Shown here: piece by piece, positions 10,901 through 21,650 of the stretch
Layout: every line of letters starts with the position of its first letter
How positions within the stretch are numbered: the first letter of the stretch is position 1
Assembly: GCA_964016985.1 (NCBI GenBank)
Contig: OZ024827.1
Location: 54,354,684-54,418,683 of the forward strand
Direction of reading: 5' to 3'
From: Anodontia alba
Lineage: Eukaryota; Mollusca; Bivalvia; Lucinida; Lucinidae
DNA length: 64,000 nucleotides
Position numbers and translations under genes: made by a program
Notes under the pieces: generated by a model
Databases searched by the model: none
Told to the model about the DNA's origin: nothing
The model's input: only the letters and a program-made list of their open reading frames with translations

Positions 10901-11971
10901 CTTGAATACTATTTGTTGGATAAATGTCACACCTGGGATATTACTTCCATGTGACCCAATGAATGACCACTTACTATATCTAGGTCATTGTGACCTATAT
11001 TTCATGGTTCAGTGATTTTGCCTTATATCTTGAATACTATTTGTTGGATAAATGTCACACCTGGGATATTAGTTCCATGTGACCCAATGAATGACCACTT
11101 ACTATATCTAGGTCATTGTGACCTATATTTCATGGTTCAGTGATTTTGCCTTATAGCTTGAGTACTATTTGTTGGATAAATGTCACACCTGGGATATTAG
11201 TTCCTTGTGACCCGATTATTGACGTCAAAATATATCTCTGTTGGTGTGACCTATATTTCATGGTTCAGTGATTTTGCCTTATATCTTGAATACTATTTGT
11301 TGGATAAATGTCACACCTGGGATATTAGTTCCTTGTGACCCGATTATTGACGTCAAAATATATCTCTGTTGGTGTGACCTATATTTCATGGTTCAGTGAT
11401 TTTGCCTTATATCTTGAATACTATTTGTTGGATAAATGTCACACCTGGGATATTAGTTCCATGTGACCCAATGAATGACCACTTACTATATCTAGGTCAT
11501 TGTGACCTATATTTCATGGTTCAGTGATTTTGCCTTATATCTTGAATACTATTTGTTGGATAAATGTCACACCTGGGATATTAGTTCCTTGTGACCCGAT
11601 TATTGACGTCAAAATATATCTCTGTTGGTGTGACCTATATTTCATGGTTCAGTGATTTTGCCTTATATCTTGAATATTTGTTGGATAAATGTCACACCTG
11701 GGATATTAGTTCCATGTGACCCAATGAATGACCACTTACTATATCTAGGTCATTGTGACCTATATTTCATGCTTCAGTGATTTTGCCTTTTATTTTTATT
11801 ACTATTTCATGGAGAATTGTCATACCTGGATTATTATATCTAAGTGACAAAATGATTTACATACAAATACATCTAGGTCAGTGTGACCTATATTATATGG
11901 CTTAATGATAAAAATGTTACAATATAAAATGTACCCAGCAGGCGAGCTCGCTGTCCTCCGACAGCTCTTGT
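7986..11971 (+). mobile_element. Complete HINE-like element, family B, with giant 128-bp array
   Basis: The 5' hairpin is AGCTCGCC, TGTAC, gaa, GTACA, AGGAGAGCT. A gtttgc hexanucleotide run follows (about 8039-8076), then two ~180-bp units (acactgtgttaaagttttt near 8090 and 8262), then the 128-bp array. The 3' part has caggcgagct, the exact inverse of the 5' start, then the hairpin GCTGTC/GACAGC and the terminus TCTTGT. The ends are fixed by an empty site: 37745-38560 (minus) has the flanks joined as six Ts, as expected for insertion between T and T with no target duplication. This is the Helentron/HINE signature. No Rep/helicase coding is present. Confidence 0.85.
8540..11790 (+). repeat. 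128-bp tandem array, about 25 units, two unit types, 1152-bp higher-order repeat
   Basis: The landmark tggttcagtgatt recurs every 128 bp from about 8701 to 11644. Type 1 units carry ccatgtgacccaatgaatga; type 2 units carry ccttgtgacccgattattga and gacgtcaaaatatatctctg. Rare variants recur exactly 1152 bp (9 units) apart: attttacc at 9351 and 10503, attctgcc at 9607 and 10759, ttatagcttgaatac near 9231 and 10383. So a nine-unit block was duplicated whole. Confidence 0.95.
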
Positions 11972-12180
11972 TATTTGATGTTTTCAGTTTATATTTGTAA
12001 ATTGCTTTATTTATATCCTAAACTCGTTTATTTCTATTGTATATATTGTTGCATTGGCATTCATTGGGACGACCATTTATATGCAATAACAATTTTACAT
12101 TTGTATTGTATAATTGCACCCTGGGATATGTTTGTTACATAGTATTTCATTGGATAGGAGAAAAACATGTCTGCGTCCAT
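11972..12180 (+). repeat. AT-rich dispersed repeat, copy 1, right part
   Basis: Continuation of 7425-7985 after HINE-B. It reads tatttgatgtttt, then gtaaattgctttatttatatcc and on to tttcattgg, collinear with the minus strand of 37745-37900. Confidence 0.8.
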
Positions 12181-12184
12181 AGAT

Positions 12185-14160
12185 TGATTGGCCCCGCCTT
12201 ATGTTATACATAGACCCTTATAGGGAAAAACCTGAAAAAAAAAAATCTTCTTGTTTCAAACCAGAAGGCCCATGCTTTTGATATTTGGTACACAGCTTTG
12301 TCTAGTGGACCTCTGCCAAGATTGTTGGTTATAGCCCTGGGGCCAAAAATGGCCCCGCCCTAGGAGTCACGTGTCTGAAGCCAGAAGGCCCAGGTCTTTG
12401 ATATTTGGTACGTAGCTTCACCTAATAGACCATTACCAAAGTTGTTCAAATTATAGCCCTGGGGTCAAAATTGGCCCCAACCTAGGGGTCACATGTTTTA
12501 CATAGACCCTTATAGGGAAAAAATTTTAAAAATCTTCTTGTCTGAAATCAGAAGGCCCAGGGCTTTGATATTTGGTACACAGTTTTGTCTCGTGGACCTC
12601 TATTAAGATTGTTCAAATTATAGCCCTGGGGTCATAATTGGCCCTGCCCTAGAGGTCACATGTTATACATAGACCCTTATAGGGAAAAACATTTTAAAAT
12701 CTTCTTGTTTGAAACGAGAAGGCCCATGCCTTTCATATTTGGTATACAGCTTTGTCTAGTGGACCTCTGCCAAGATTGTTCAAGTTATAGCCCTGGGGCC
12801 AAAAATGACCCTGCACAGGGGCCTACATGTTTTACATGGACTTATATAGGGAAAACCTTGAAAACTCTTCTTGTTTGAAACAAGAAGGCCCAGCCCTTTG
12901 ATATTTGGTACACAGCTTTGTCTAGTAGACCTCTACCAAGATTGTTCAAATTATAGCCCTAAATCTTGTCTGAAACCAGAAGGCCCAGGTCTTTGATATT
13001 TGGTATGTAGCTTCATCTAGAGGACCTGTAGGAGGATGTTCAAATTATAGCCCTGGGGCCAAAAATGGCCCCGCTCAGGGGCCAGCATGTTTTACATAGA
13101 CTAACATAGGGAAAACCTTTAAAAATCTTCTTGATTGAAACCAGAAGGCCCAGGTCTTTGATATTTGATATGTAGCTTCATCAAGTGGACTTCTACCAAG
13201 ATTGTTCAAATTATAGCCCTGGGGCCAAAAATGGCCCCGTCCCGGGGCCCACTTGTTTTACATAGCTTTATATGTAGTTGTGGTCATGGTACCTAATAGA
13301 AGGGAAGGCAGTGATCAAGAATCGATACAATTATCCCACACCTCCCATTATCTAAGCCATAATCCAAACTCATAAATCCATAAACGAATAACGAATCAGA
13401 ATGTTCAGACCAACAGACATGGACCCCAGAATAAAGGGTGTAATCAGGCGTCTGCGGATAGTAAGCATTACTTGGTAAGCAAGCTTCGCCCACCATGCCC
13501 ATAAACCTGAACGAAGGAAATATCGCTAGAAGCGTATGTCCGGGATTTTGGAAGTCTACTTATTGCGCGTCACTGGCAAAAACATCAGAAACAATTCTGG
13601 AAACTGCCACATTGTAGCTTTGACCAGATCATGATGTCTCCCATAGAACTTCTTAAGTGTTGCTATCAGTTTGGTTTTTTGATACCCCTGGCTCAACAAC
13701 TTTGTAGTGAGCACTTTCCCAAGCTCCATGAAGTCCTGATAATTTGAACAGGCTCTGGCATAACGGATTAACTGTGAAACGTAAACACTGTATGCTGGTG
13801 CAGAAGGGATATTACTGCCCAGGAATGGAAAGTTAACAAAAACCTTTAAAAAATCTTCTTGTTTGAAACCATAAAACCCAGGCCTTTGATATTTGGTACA
13901 CAGCTTTGTCTAGTAGACCTCTGCCAAGATTGTTCAAATTACAGCCCTGGGGCCAAAAATGGTCCCGCCCAGGGCCCCACATGTTTTACATAAACTTATA
14001 TAGGGAAAACCTTTAAAAACCTTCTTGTCTAAAACTGGAAGGCCCGGGTCCTTGATATTTGGTATGTAGCCTCGTCGAATGGACCTCTACCAAAGTTGTT
14101 CAAATTATAACCCTGTGGTAAAAGATGGCCCGGCCCCGGGGCCCACTTGTTTTACATAGA
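12185..14160 (+). repeat. Tandem array, ~170-bp irregular unit, split by a LINE fragment
   Basis: Units contain gttatacatagacccttat, aaaatcttcttgt, agaaggccca, tttgatatttggta and atagccctgggg. Starts are spaced 80 to 180 bp because some units are shortened. It is interrupted at 13272-13836 by a minus-strand LINE remnant and ends at 14160 where another retroelement begins. The style (fixed core, many units, GGGGCCAAAAATGGCCCC palindromes) is that of the HINE cores, but neither terminus is present. Confidence 0.8.
13272..13836 (-). pseudogene. Retroelement ORF2 C-terminal end and 3' UTR, 5'-truncated
   Basis: Minus-strand reading from about 13836 gives roughly 93 codons to a stop near 13560: VNFPFLGSNIPSAPAYSVYV, then SQLIRYARACSNYQDF and later KLLSQGYQKTKL. 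The same C-terminal pattern is seen at 14161-14322 and 35934-36360, at a distance that implies a different family. The remaining ~290 bp is its 3' UTR. It lies inside the ~170-bp tandem array. Clade uncertain (non-LTR or Penelope-like RT tail). Confidence 0.7.
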
Positions 14161-14322
14161 CATTCTTCCGATACTGAGGCACCTTTCTTGAATTTGAATC
14201 TATGTATATCTAATGGTACAGTTTCCACCAAAATTTATGATAAACAGGACGATTTTGATTTTGATATAGTCAATTTCCCTTCTCTGGATGGCGATGTCCC
14301 CCGGCGTACCTCATATGGGGTA
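14161..14322 (+). pseudogene. Retroelement ORF2 C-terminal region, first part (before the 21.6 kb insertion)
   Basis: Open plus-strand frame: SDTEAPFLNLNLCISNG, then KIYDKQDDFDFDIVNF and DGDVPRRTSYGV, where it is cut. The frame resumes at 35934 with YISQLIRFARASS. The 21.6 kb element lies between, flanked by a TA duplication. The start at 14161 abuts the tandem array, so the copy is 5'-truncated, as usual for target-primed integration. The family is that of a non-LTR or Penelope-like RT C-terminus. Confidence 0.8.
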
Positions 14323-14348
14323 CGGTAAATGTCCTAAAATTTCGAACA
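14323..14348 (+). repeat. Left TIR of the 21.6 kb element
   Basis: 26 bp beginning CGGTAAATGTCC, an exact inverse of 35906-35931. It is preceded by TA at 14321-14322. Confidence 0.9.
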
Positions 14349-15649
14349 CTCTAAAATTTCGAACATCTAATATTTTTGCCCAAAATAATTTCTGGAAATG
14401 TCCTAAAATCTCGAACAGTAGCAATTTTGCTAAAAGGGAATTTCTAAAATTTCGAACACAGCTTTCTTCAAGTAATTTTTTTATCGGCACATTCTAATTT
14501 CGGTAACATTTTTTTTTTTTTTTTTTCCGTTACGGAACCGGAAAAGTAGTAGTGTTGAAAGCCACCGCAAAACGTAAATGCACACGGCAGTGTCATAACG
14601 AATTTTATGTACATAAATGGCATGGAAACCGTATTTTAATTTTATACAGACCCATGAGATACTGACTGAAAATTCCCAAGAAAAAAAAAAAGACTTCCAT
14701 CACAATGTTAGCCATTTCCACGCGACATGTCCGCTTGATAAGGGTTAGATTATGCGCAGGTGATCTAGAACTGTGGTTACCTTGTGGCAGACATGATAAA
14801 TATTCCGGTTGAAAAACGAAGGCCAGGATAAATCTATGGATCGGCGCTGTACGATCTGACTATTTGCTGTTTGTTTGTGTATCTCATCACTACTTCATAT
14901 GTCATTGCTATACCTACGTAGATTTTCATGGGTCTGCTCAGATACACCACCGGACGATGACACGCAATTCTAGGACAGTCTCATTTCCAGTATAGATTAC
15001 AAAAATTTATGTGAAAATACAGAAAATGCAACAGTACATTCCCTTGCCCCGCATGAAGAAACCGCGTGCTCGTAACGGTAACGTCACGAGAAATCGTAGC
15101 GGAAACCCCTAAGAGGGAAAACACACACTTATGTTCGTTAAATTATAGAGCATTTTTTCATCAGAAATGCATATGAAACTGACAGGTATTAAAAATAGAA
15201 CCTAAGTATTGAGACAGGCCTATGCAAACTGTAGACTCAGATCAGATGCCACAGAGTAAAAGGGAACGAAACTAGTTAGGGGGAACAGGGAACATGGAAC
15301 ACACAGGGAACACAGAACACACGTTTAGGACAATATGACGTGCGACCAGTGAAGACTCAGATCATCTTCTGATGCAAGGGCAGTCAGATTTTGCCGTTTG
15401 TGGTAACAAACAGGCATGTAAACTCCAGTTCATGGAGAGATTACGAATCTTTGGTTAAATACATCACCGTTTCAGTGAAGGTTTTACATGCATTCTGCGG
15501 CGTCTGATCTGGGTCTACACTGTTTGCTCAGGCCTGTCTGTCCGAATACGTAGAGTAAGTACGGAAATGCGATCAAATTGAATCCCTTCAGAAATCATCC
15601 TGCATCCGCCCCTGATTAATAAAAAAATGCTGGGTCCGACTCATAAAAC
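14349..15649. other. Left body of the 21.6 kb element, no gene
   Basis: It contains a subterminal CTAAAATTTCGAACA motif cluster, poly-T near 14510-14525, and a ~250-bp stretch (about 15018-15270) repeated in direct orientation, diverged, at about 33988-34240 on the other side of the gypsy. A motif like ctgatctgggtctacactg is at about 15505-15525. No long open frame. Confidence 0.6.
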
Positions 15650-17179
15650 TGTACTCACCCCCGGCTTGTGAGACAGGATCTTAATAATAAATAAGGAAAA
15701 CAGTATAACAGTTCAATTTATGCAGCAGTCTTTTAGGCACTCGGTCGCAGACATTTTAGTTATCACAGACGCTGGATTAACATATAAAAAACTAACAACA
15801 CTGAGCAATAAATGAGAACATATCTGAAGTACCCAGGGTACTACCTTAAGTTAACTAAAGACTAAACAGACACAGACAGCAACGCTCATTCAGACAACGA
15901 GTATATTTGCACACCCCAACTGCGGGATAAAAACCACACCAAACTGTGGGCACGCACCAGAAAAAAAACGCTTATCATATGTAAAGCTTTCATCTGTTGA
16001 TGTCCGGGCATTAGATGTGTTTGGTTATCGGGGCTCCAGAAGACGCCCGCTCCGTATTACATAGTGAAAATTAGGCTTGATTTTGCTTACTTTATGCGGG
16101 GATTTCAGAATGTATAGTATAAATCTGTAATGGTCCGGATAGGTGGTTGCCGGAATTAGTATGCCGTTCCAGGGTTTGGTCGCAGGAAACCGTCACGACC
16201 TGCACTTGATACAAAGATGATCAGACGGCACTGCACACCCTTATTTATAGATTCTGGTACGTGCCACGTGATTGATGTTGGCCAATGACTCATCGCCCGG
16301 GGAAGCCCGGTAGCATGATTAACCAATCAGGAGTTGCCCGGTAGCCAGGCGCCTCGATTTTGAAACCAGGATGCCGGACTGCCCACAAGTTTGGAATCAG
16401 CGTCAACTTCACAAAACATGAAAGCTGAACTTTGCTGACTTAATATTTGGAAATAATCTAATTCTTCAGGTGATAAGAGATATTTTGATATGATGTTCGG
16501 TGCTCAAGATGCAATATAAAGCTATAAATATCGAGAGTCCGGTGACCGGTCGAGCCGGGTTGCAGACGCTTCTTGTGACGACACAACAAGCTGTCAAAAA
16601 TACCAATTTAACACGGTTCAAAGACACTATCTCTACCAATGGCCACAGTTGGAGGCAGCTGACAGTGCAAGTGAACTTTGACCATGCAACATTACATGGG
16701 ATAAAATGTATACGCAGTAGAAATACAGCATCCCGGTCACCGGGTCAGCCAGTACACAAATCAAAATGGCTGACTGGTCAACAGAATTTCACTTCCTAGT
16801 TGTTAAAATGGTGAATTATGCAATTCTGTATGACTTTTCCATTACGTAAATGATATTCTGAACAATACTGAGATGGAATGTTTATGAAGAATCATAAGTT
16901 GATTGAATAGATTATTCCCTTCTAGAATTATTATGGAAAACAGTGATTGTTTACTCAGGAAGAAATTGTGTTCGTCTAACCAGGTACATTTAGTCAAATT
17001 TTGCTGTTCATCAGTGTTCTCTGGATTGTTGAGAAATTACCGATAGCTTATATTTGAAACTATCATCCAGATTTATGGTTTGTCAACAGTCTGGAAGATC
17101 ACATTGAGCCAATGTTAAATTGCCAGAAATGACTGTATTCTGCAACCCATGTTCATAGAATCAGGGGCAGTTTATTACA
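15650..17179 (-). repeat. Gypsy 3' LTR
   Basis: 1530 bp, TGTACTCACC at the left and TTTATTACA at the right (plus strand). About 99% identical to 32302-33830; examples of differences are a three-base-range indel near 15810 and single changes near 15658, 15757 and 16985. It contains TATA-like sequence at 16241-16250 (minus). The first bases in the sense strand include AATAAA. Confidence 0.95.
16500..16799 (+). other. Open frame in the LTR, antisense to the retrotransposon (doubtful gene)
   Basis: A 99-codon frame that is kept, with the same protein apart from the start, in the other LTR (33148-33450). No domain, signal peptide or membrane segment is visible. Conservation between LTRs only reflects their recent common origin, so this is not evidence of selection. 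Listed so that it is not mistaken for a host gene. Confidence 0.2.
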
Positions 17180-17191
17180 CTCTCCCCTCCC
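17180..17191 (-). promoter_or_regulatory. Polypurine tract (plus-strand primer) of the gypsy
   Basis: Sense strand GGGAGGGGAGAG, immediately upstream of the 3' LTR, where a gypsy PPT is expected. The sequence inside the other LTR boundary differs, which confirms the LTR edge. Confidence 0.85.
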
Positions 17192-18427
17192 TTGTAAACA
17201 AATTCTCCTGAATTTGGTGTAAAGTTTAAGGTGAACTCTGTTTCTATGGTTGTAGGAACACTGATGATATTTATGACTGCTTACTTATAAATATGAGTTA
17301 TTATATTACATGAGAGCTTAAAGTTGACTTCTCACTTCACTTTTTGAAACTTTGAAATAATTTCCTTAATCATTGAATTATATATACTGTTAACACAGAT
17401 AGATATTTTCTGATTACTTCCAATATATGCTCGCCTTTATCGAATGCTAATCACTGATGAAGCAAACCTCATGTCATGCTCCATAGCTGCATAACGTATC
17501 GTTCACACCATCTACAGCTGTCAACCATGACCGAGCACGCTTCAGCAGTCATCAAGCAGTAACGACTGGCTTCTTGTACTATTATGCGCACTATAAATTT
17601 TATTAAACTTGAGCTTCAGTCACTAGTTACAGCTCAAACCCACTTCAAGTCATGATCATCAAACATACATCACAATGATGGTACAAGTGCATGGTTGCTG
17701 ATCATGGCCAAACACAATTTGAGCAGTAATATAAGAAATGGGTATGTTTTAATGCACCACACTGATTTTTCACATTAACTTTGAAGAAATGCTTAGAATA
17801 TGCTCCACTGGCTACAGTCTCTCCTTAATGCTTATTATTCAGTTTGATATCCTGGTGAGATGAGAGCTGGGACCGACCATTAGTGATAGACAATTCATCA
17901 TCAAAGTATCTGACAGATTGTACTGTTCCATAAATAGAAGAAGTATTAATAGATGTATTGACATTGGAGGTGGTAGGAATGTTCCCATCTCTGTTGAAGT
18001 GATACGTTTGGTAGACTTCCATAGTAAAGAGTCCCAGGTGTAATATTGTAGTAGTTAATTCAGGAAAGTTCTGTTATAATCAGATCCACATCAAGTCCTC
18101 AGCATCAAGTACAGAATATTCTTAATGTCTGGTGGTTTACCATAGTGCAGATTATATTTCATTTCCTTTGGGATCATTGGGCCTATTATGGTACATTTGA
18201 AAATGGGAGTTCTGGAGGGCGTAAGCAGATGCAAACTTCATTACTGCTTATGAAGAGTCTCAATAAAACCGAGACTCTCATTTTCTGATCTGTTGTGTGT
18301 TCTATGTTTCCAAAGGCAATCTTTTTGAGGTTTATTCCACTACAGCATGGTAAAGTGTACAGACTTCGATATCACTGGATGGGGCTGGATGGTTATTATT
18401 CTGATTTTTTGTTACACTTTATAATCT
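17192..18427 (-). other. Non-coding region between zinc-finger ORF and 3' LTR
   Basis: About 1.2 kb with only short frames (largest 65 codons at 17825-18022, no resemblance). It probably serves as 3' UTR of the retrotransposon transcript. Confidence 0.5.
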
Positions 18428-18808
18428 TTAATCTTTTGTTAATCTTAACTTGATCATGCTGCACATTTTGAGGAGCTTATCATTAGCTGTATCCCTCATC
18501 ATGGCTCCAGCCTCCAACATAGTCAGCCACTTCTCATCTTTCAGTTCACCAACTGCTATGGCACGAAGCGTAGAATAATTGAAGAACCGGCTCTTTATGG
18601 TGAGGTACGATGGGACTGATTTGTTAACTTTATGGGCAGCTGTACCAGGCAGAGCAAGAAAATTGAAGGTGTCAAGAAGATCCCCTTGTTGAATGTGAAT
18701 ATAATTCTCTCCGCGCGCCTTAAGGATGGACAAAGCTGCAAATTCCCATTGCATCAACTTCTGTTGGGGTGAAAGGTCTCTCCATCCTTTAGGTGGCCAG
18801 AAGATTGT
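18428..18808 (-). pseudogene. Extra gypsy ORF, C-terminal part (after HINE-C insertion)
   Basis: Minus-strand frame that continues the ORF of 20550-21650 when the HINE-C insertion is left out. It runs about 125 codons to a stop at 18428: ITIFWPPKGWRDLSPQQ near the junction, KARGENYIHIQQGDLL, and LLKMCSMIKLRLTKD at the end. It looks globular and partly helical with no recognised domain. Together both parts would be about 490 residues. Its position downstream of integrase, in the same sense, is the env position of a retrovirus, but no signal peptide or transmembrane segment is seen. Confidence 0.7.
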
Positions 18809-20549
18809 TATACCCCCGACATACGAAGTATGTGGGGGTATATAGTTTTCGCTTTTCCGTTCGTTCGTTCGTACGTATGTTCGTTCGTTCGTTCGTACGT
18901 TCGTTCGTTCGTTCGTCTTTCCGTCACAGGGTCAAAGTTTTTGCGTTAAAGTTTATAAGACCTCATATTTTGAAGACCCTTTGATGGATTTTGTTCATAT
19001 AAGGTCACGGACTTTGAATTTTCGTAAAAAAGTCACAGGGTCAAAGTTTTTGTGTTAAAGTTTATAAGACCTCATATTTTGAAGACCCTTTGATGGATTT
19101 CATTCATATATGGCATGATGGTAGATATAGGTCTAAAGTTTTTATCAGCACCATCCCCATCCCGGGCGTGACCTTGGGTCAAGGTCACGGACTTAGAATT
19201 TTCATTAAAAAAGTTAAAGTTTTTTGTGTTTAAGTTTAAATAGCTATATCATCAAGACCCTTGAGGAATTTCATTTATATTTGACATGTTGGTAGATGTC
19301 GGCCTAGCTTCTTACTCGGCATGCACCCTGGATGTGACCGAGGTCAAGGTCAAGGTCACGAACTTAGAATTTTCATATAAAAGTAAAAATTTTTGCGTTT
19401 AAGTTTATATTGCCATATCATCAAGACCTTTTATTAAATTTCATTATCCCCTAACTGAAAGGTTGAGCTGATATAGCTATCAGCAAGGAATTTGTTCGTC
19501 TGTCCGTCAGTCCGTTGAAGTATTATTCGTTCATACTTTATTTTTGTCTTAGGGTCAAAGTTTTTGCGTTAAATGTTATAAGAACTCATATTTTGAAGAC
19601 CCTTTGATGGTTTTCATTTATATTTGGCATGATGGTATATATAGGTCTTAGGTTTTTATCAGCACCATCCCCTCCCTGGGGGTGACCTTGGGGTCAAGGT
19701 CACAGACTTAGAATTTTCATAAAAAAGTCAAAGTTTTTTGTGTTTAAGTTTATATAGCTGTATCATCAAGACCTTGAGGAATTTCATTTATATTTTACAT
19801 GTTGGTAGATATCGGCCTAGCGTCTTACTCCGCATGATCCCCACCCCGGGTGTGACCGAGGTCAAGGTCACGAACTTAGAATTTTCATATAAAAGTAAAA
19901 ATTTTTGCGTTTAAGTTTATATAGCCATATCATCAAGATCTTTTATTAAATTTCATTATCCCTTAATTGAAAGGTTGAGCGGATATAGCTATCAGAAAGA
20001 AATTTTTTTGTGTGTCCGTCCGTCCTTTGAAGCATTATTTGTTCATACTTTGTTCATATTTTGAAGACCTTTTGATGGAATTCATTCATATTTGGCATGA
20101 TGGTAGATATAGGTCTTAAGTTTTTATTAGCACCATCCCCACCCCAGGGGTGACCTTGGGGTCAAGGTCATAGACTTAGAATTTTCATAAAAAAGTCAAA
20201 GTTTTTGTGTTTAAGTTTATATAGCTATACCATCAAGAACCTTTGAGGAATTTCATTTATATTTGACATGTTGGTAGATATAGGGTATGACCTTCAGGTC
20301 AAGGTCACAGACTTAGAAATTTCATATAAAAGTAAAAAAAAATTGCATCTAAGTTTATATAGCTATACCATAAGAACTTTTGTTGAATTTTATTATCCTC
20401 CTACAGAGAGGTTTAGGGGATATAGCTATCAGCATGGAATTCATCCATCCTGCCATCTCCAGAGTCAAAGCTACATATTTTGAGCTCGTTAAAAACTGGC
20501 GGTAGCGCTCTTCGGGGGTATACGTGCCCCACTGGGCACTTTGTCTAGT
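18809..20549 (+). mobile_element. Complete HINE-like element, family C copy 1, inside the gypsy zinc-finger ORF
   Basis: The 5' hairpin (18810-18842) is ATACCCCC, ACATAC, gaa, GTATGT, GGGGGTAT. A GTTC tetranucleotide microsatellite follows (18852-18915). Core units contain gtcaaagtttttgcgttaaag, ttcatttatatttgacatg and gaccttggggtcaaggtcac. The 3' end has GGGGGTATA (inverse of the 5' TATACCCCC), then the hairpin GTGCCC/GGGCAC and the end TTTGTCTAGT. Removing exactly this interval rejoins the host ORF in frame, with a T on both sides, so the insertion is T|T with no target duplication. Second copy at 46520-57472. Confidence 0.85.
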
Positions 20550-21650
20550 TAGTTCTCTCTCTACAAAGCTGACTTCTTCCTCCTGGTCCCAGGCACGTCT
20601 TGCAGGTTGCCACTGAGGCATACCTCCCATCTTCAGAACCTTGGTGGCCATGTAGTCTAGGGTGGGGCCAGCAGGAAGAGGTTCGTAACATGGTTTCTGA
20701 TGATTTGGTTGTGCAGATATATTGTTGGACATTGAGGAGATGATGGAGACTAGCTCTGGAACTGGCGTATGACTAACTATGTGGGTAACTTGGACTTTAT
20801 GGGCGGAACTAGCGACTTCTGGAGGGCACTGTGCAGGACGGGGTGATATGTCATTTGGAAAACCAGATCTGGGCTTCTTGGGTGTCGAGTCTGTCTCTGC
20901 TGATTCTAGAACCCTTTTTATCGCTACCTGCTTCCTGAGGAGTTTTTCAACCAAGTGGTCACTAATACCCAAAAACTTTGAAAGATGTGTTTTATGCTGT
21001 GGTTGAGTATCTTCTTGTGGATCAAGAAAGCTGAAAGGACTGGAAGGTATTGGAAGGCTGCCCATCCTCCGAGTTAAACTTCTAATGCTATTTGTGTCCT
21101 TAAAGATGTGGTCGGAGAGTATCAACCGGAACTGGTCCGCCCCCTTTTTCAAGTCCACGAATATGGATCCTGGAACAAGGTTGATACACTCCAAGGTTGT
21201 CTCATCCTCAAGGTCAAAGTAGTCGAAACCTTCATCTTCAGGAGTGACGGTGAGGGTGAAGGTTTCTGGCTCGTCCCATCCCTGTAGGAAGTCCTCCCGG
21301 GACCGGCTTGCTCTTGCTCCCATGGCTTTGGCCCAATCCAGAACCAAAGTTCGCATCTGAATGGCTGGTTCCGAAGACCTTGCAGATGGCTTGATAAGCT
21401 GCCGGTAATCATCTGGATGTATCGAACACCAGAACCCATTGTTCTCTGAGAAGGTCTCAGCAGGTAGCTTCTCCACCCAGGAATGGTGGTATTTCCTTGC
21501 ATGGACTTTCAGATCAGACACCCTCTTAAATTTCTGCTCGAACTTCTGGCAGAATGGACAAATAACAGATAGGCCTCCATGAATTGCAGAAATATGATTC
21601 TTGAGGAGCTTTTGTGTTAGGAAGTTGTCCCCACATTTCCAACAGGACAT
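20550..21650 (-). CDS. Extra gypsy ORF, N-terminal part: two C2H2 zinc fingers, unknown function
   Basis: The ORF starts at an ATG ending at 21650 and runs about 366 codons to the HINE-C insertion. Residues 3-22 form a C2H2 finger (C-x2-C-x12-H-x4-H: CWKCGDNF...HISAIH). Residues ~31-56 form a second with a long spacer (C-x2-C-x15-H-x4-H). The following ~300 residues are mixed, with a Pro/Ser-rich stretch at ~245-320, and match no family I recognise. The ORF lies in the sense of the retrotransposon, about 1.1 kb beyond the integrase stop. It has no secretion or membrane signal, so it is not an envelope. A nucleic-acid-binding accessory protein, perhaps captured, is an inference. Except for the HINE-C insertion it is free of stops. 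Confidence 0.7.

Noticed and set aside
8540..11790. Regular repeats resembling a CRISPR array
   Set aside because: The whole 128-bp unit repeats, there are no unique spacers, and the array has element termini on both sides in eukaryotic DNA.
13293..13502. 69-codon minus-strand frame
   Set aside because: Lies in the 3' UTR of the retroelement remnant at 13272-13836.
15640..15650. AAAAC shared by both LTR edges, considered as part of the LTR or a target duplication
   Set aside because: TG...CA ends fit better, and next to the 5' LTR these bases adjoin the PBS; the match is likely chance. No duplication could be confirmed.
20355..20549. C-terminal extension of the zinc-finger ORF by ~65 codons
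   Set aside because: This part is HINE-C sequence read by chance; the real continuation is at 18808.
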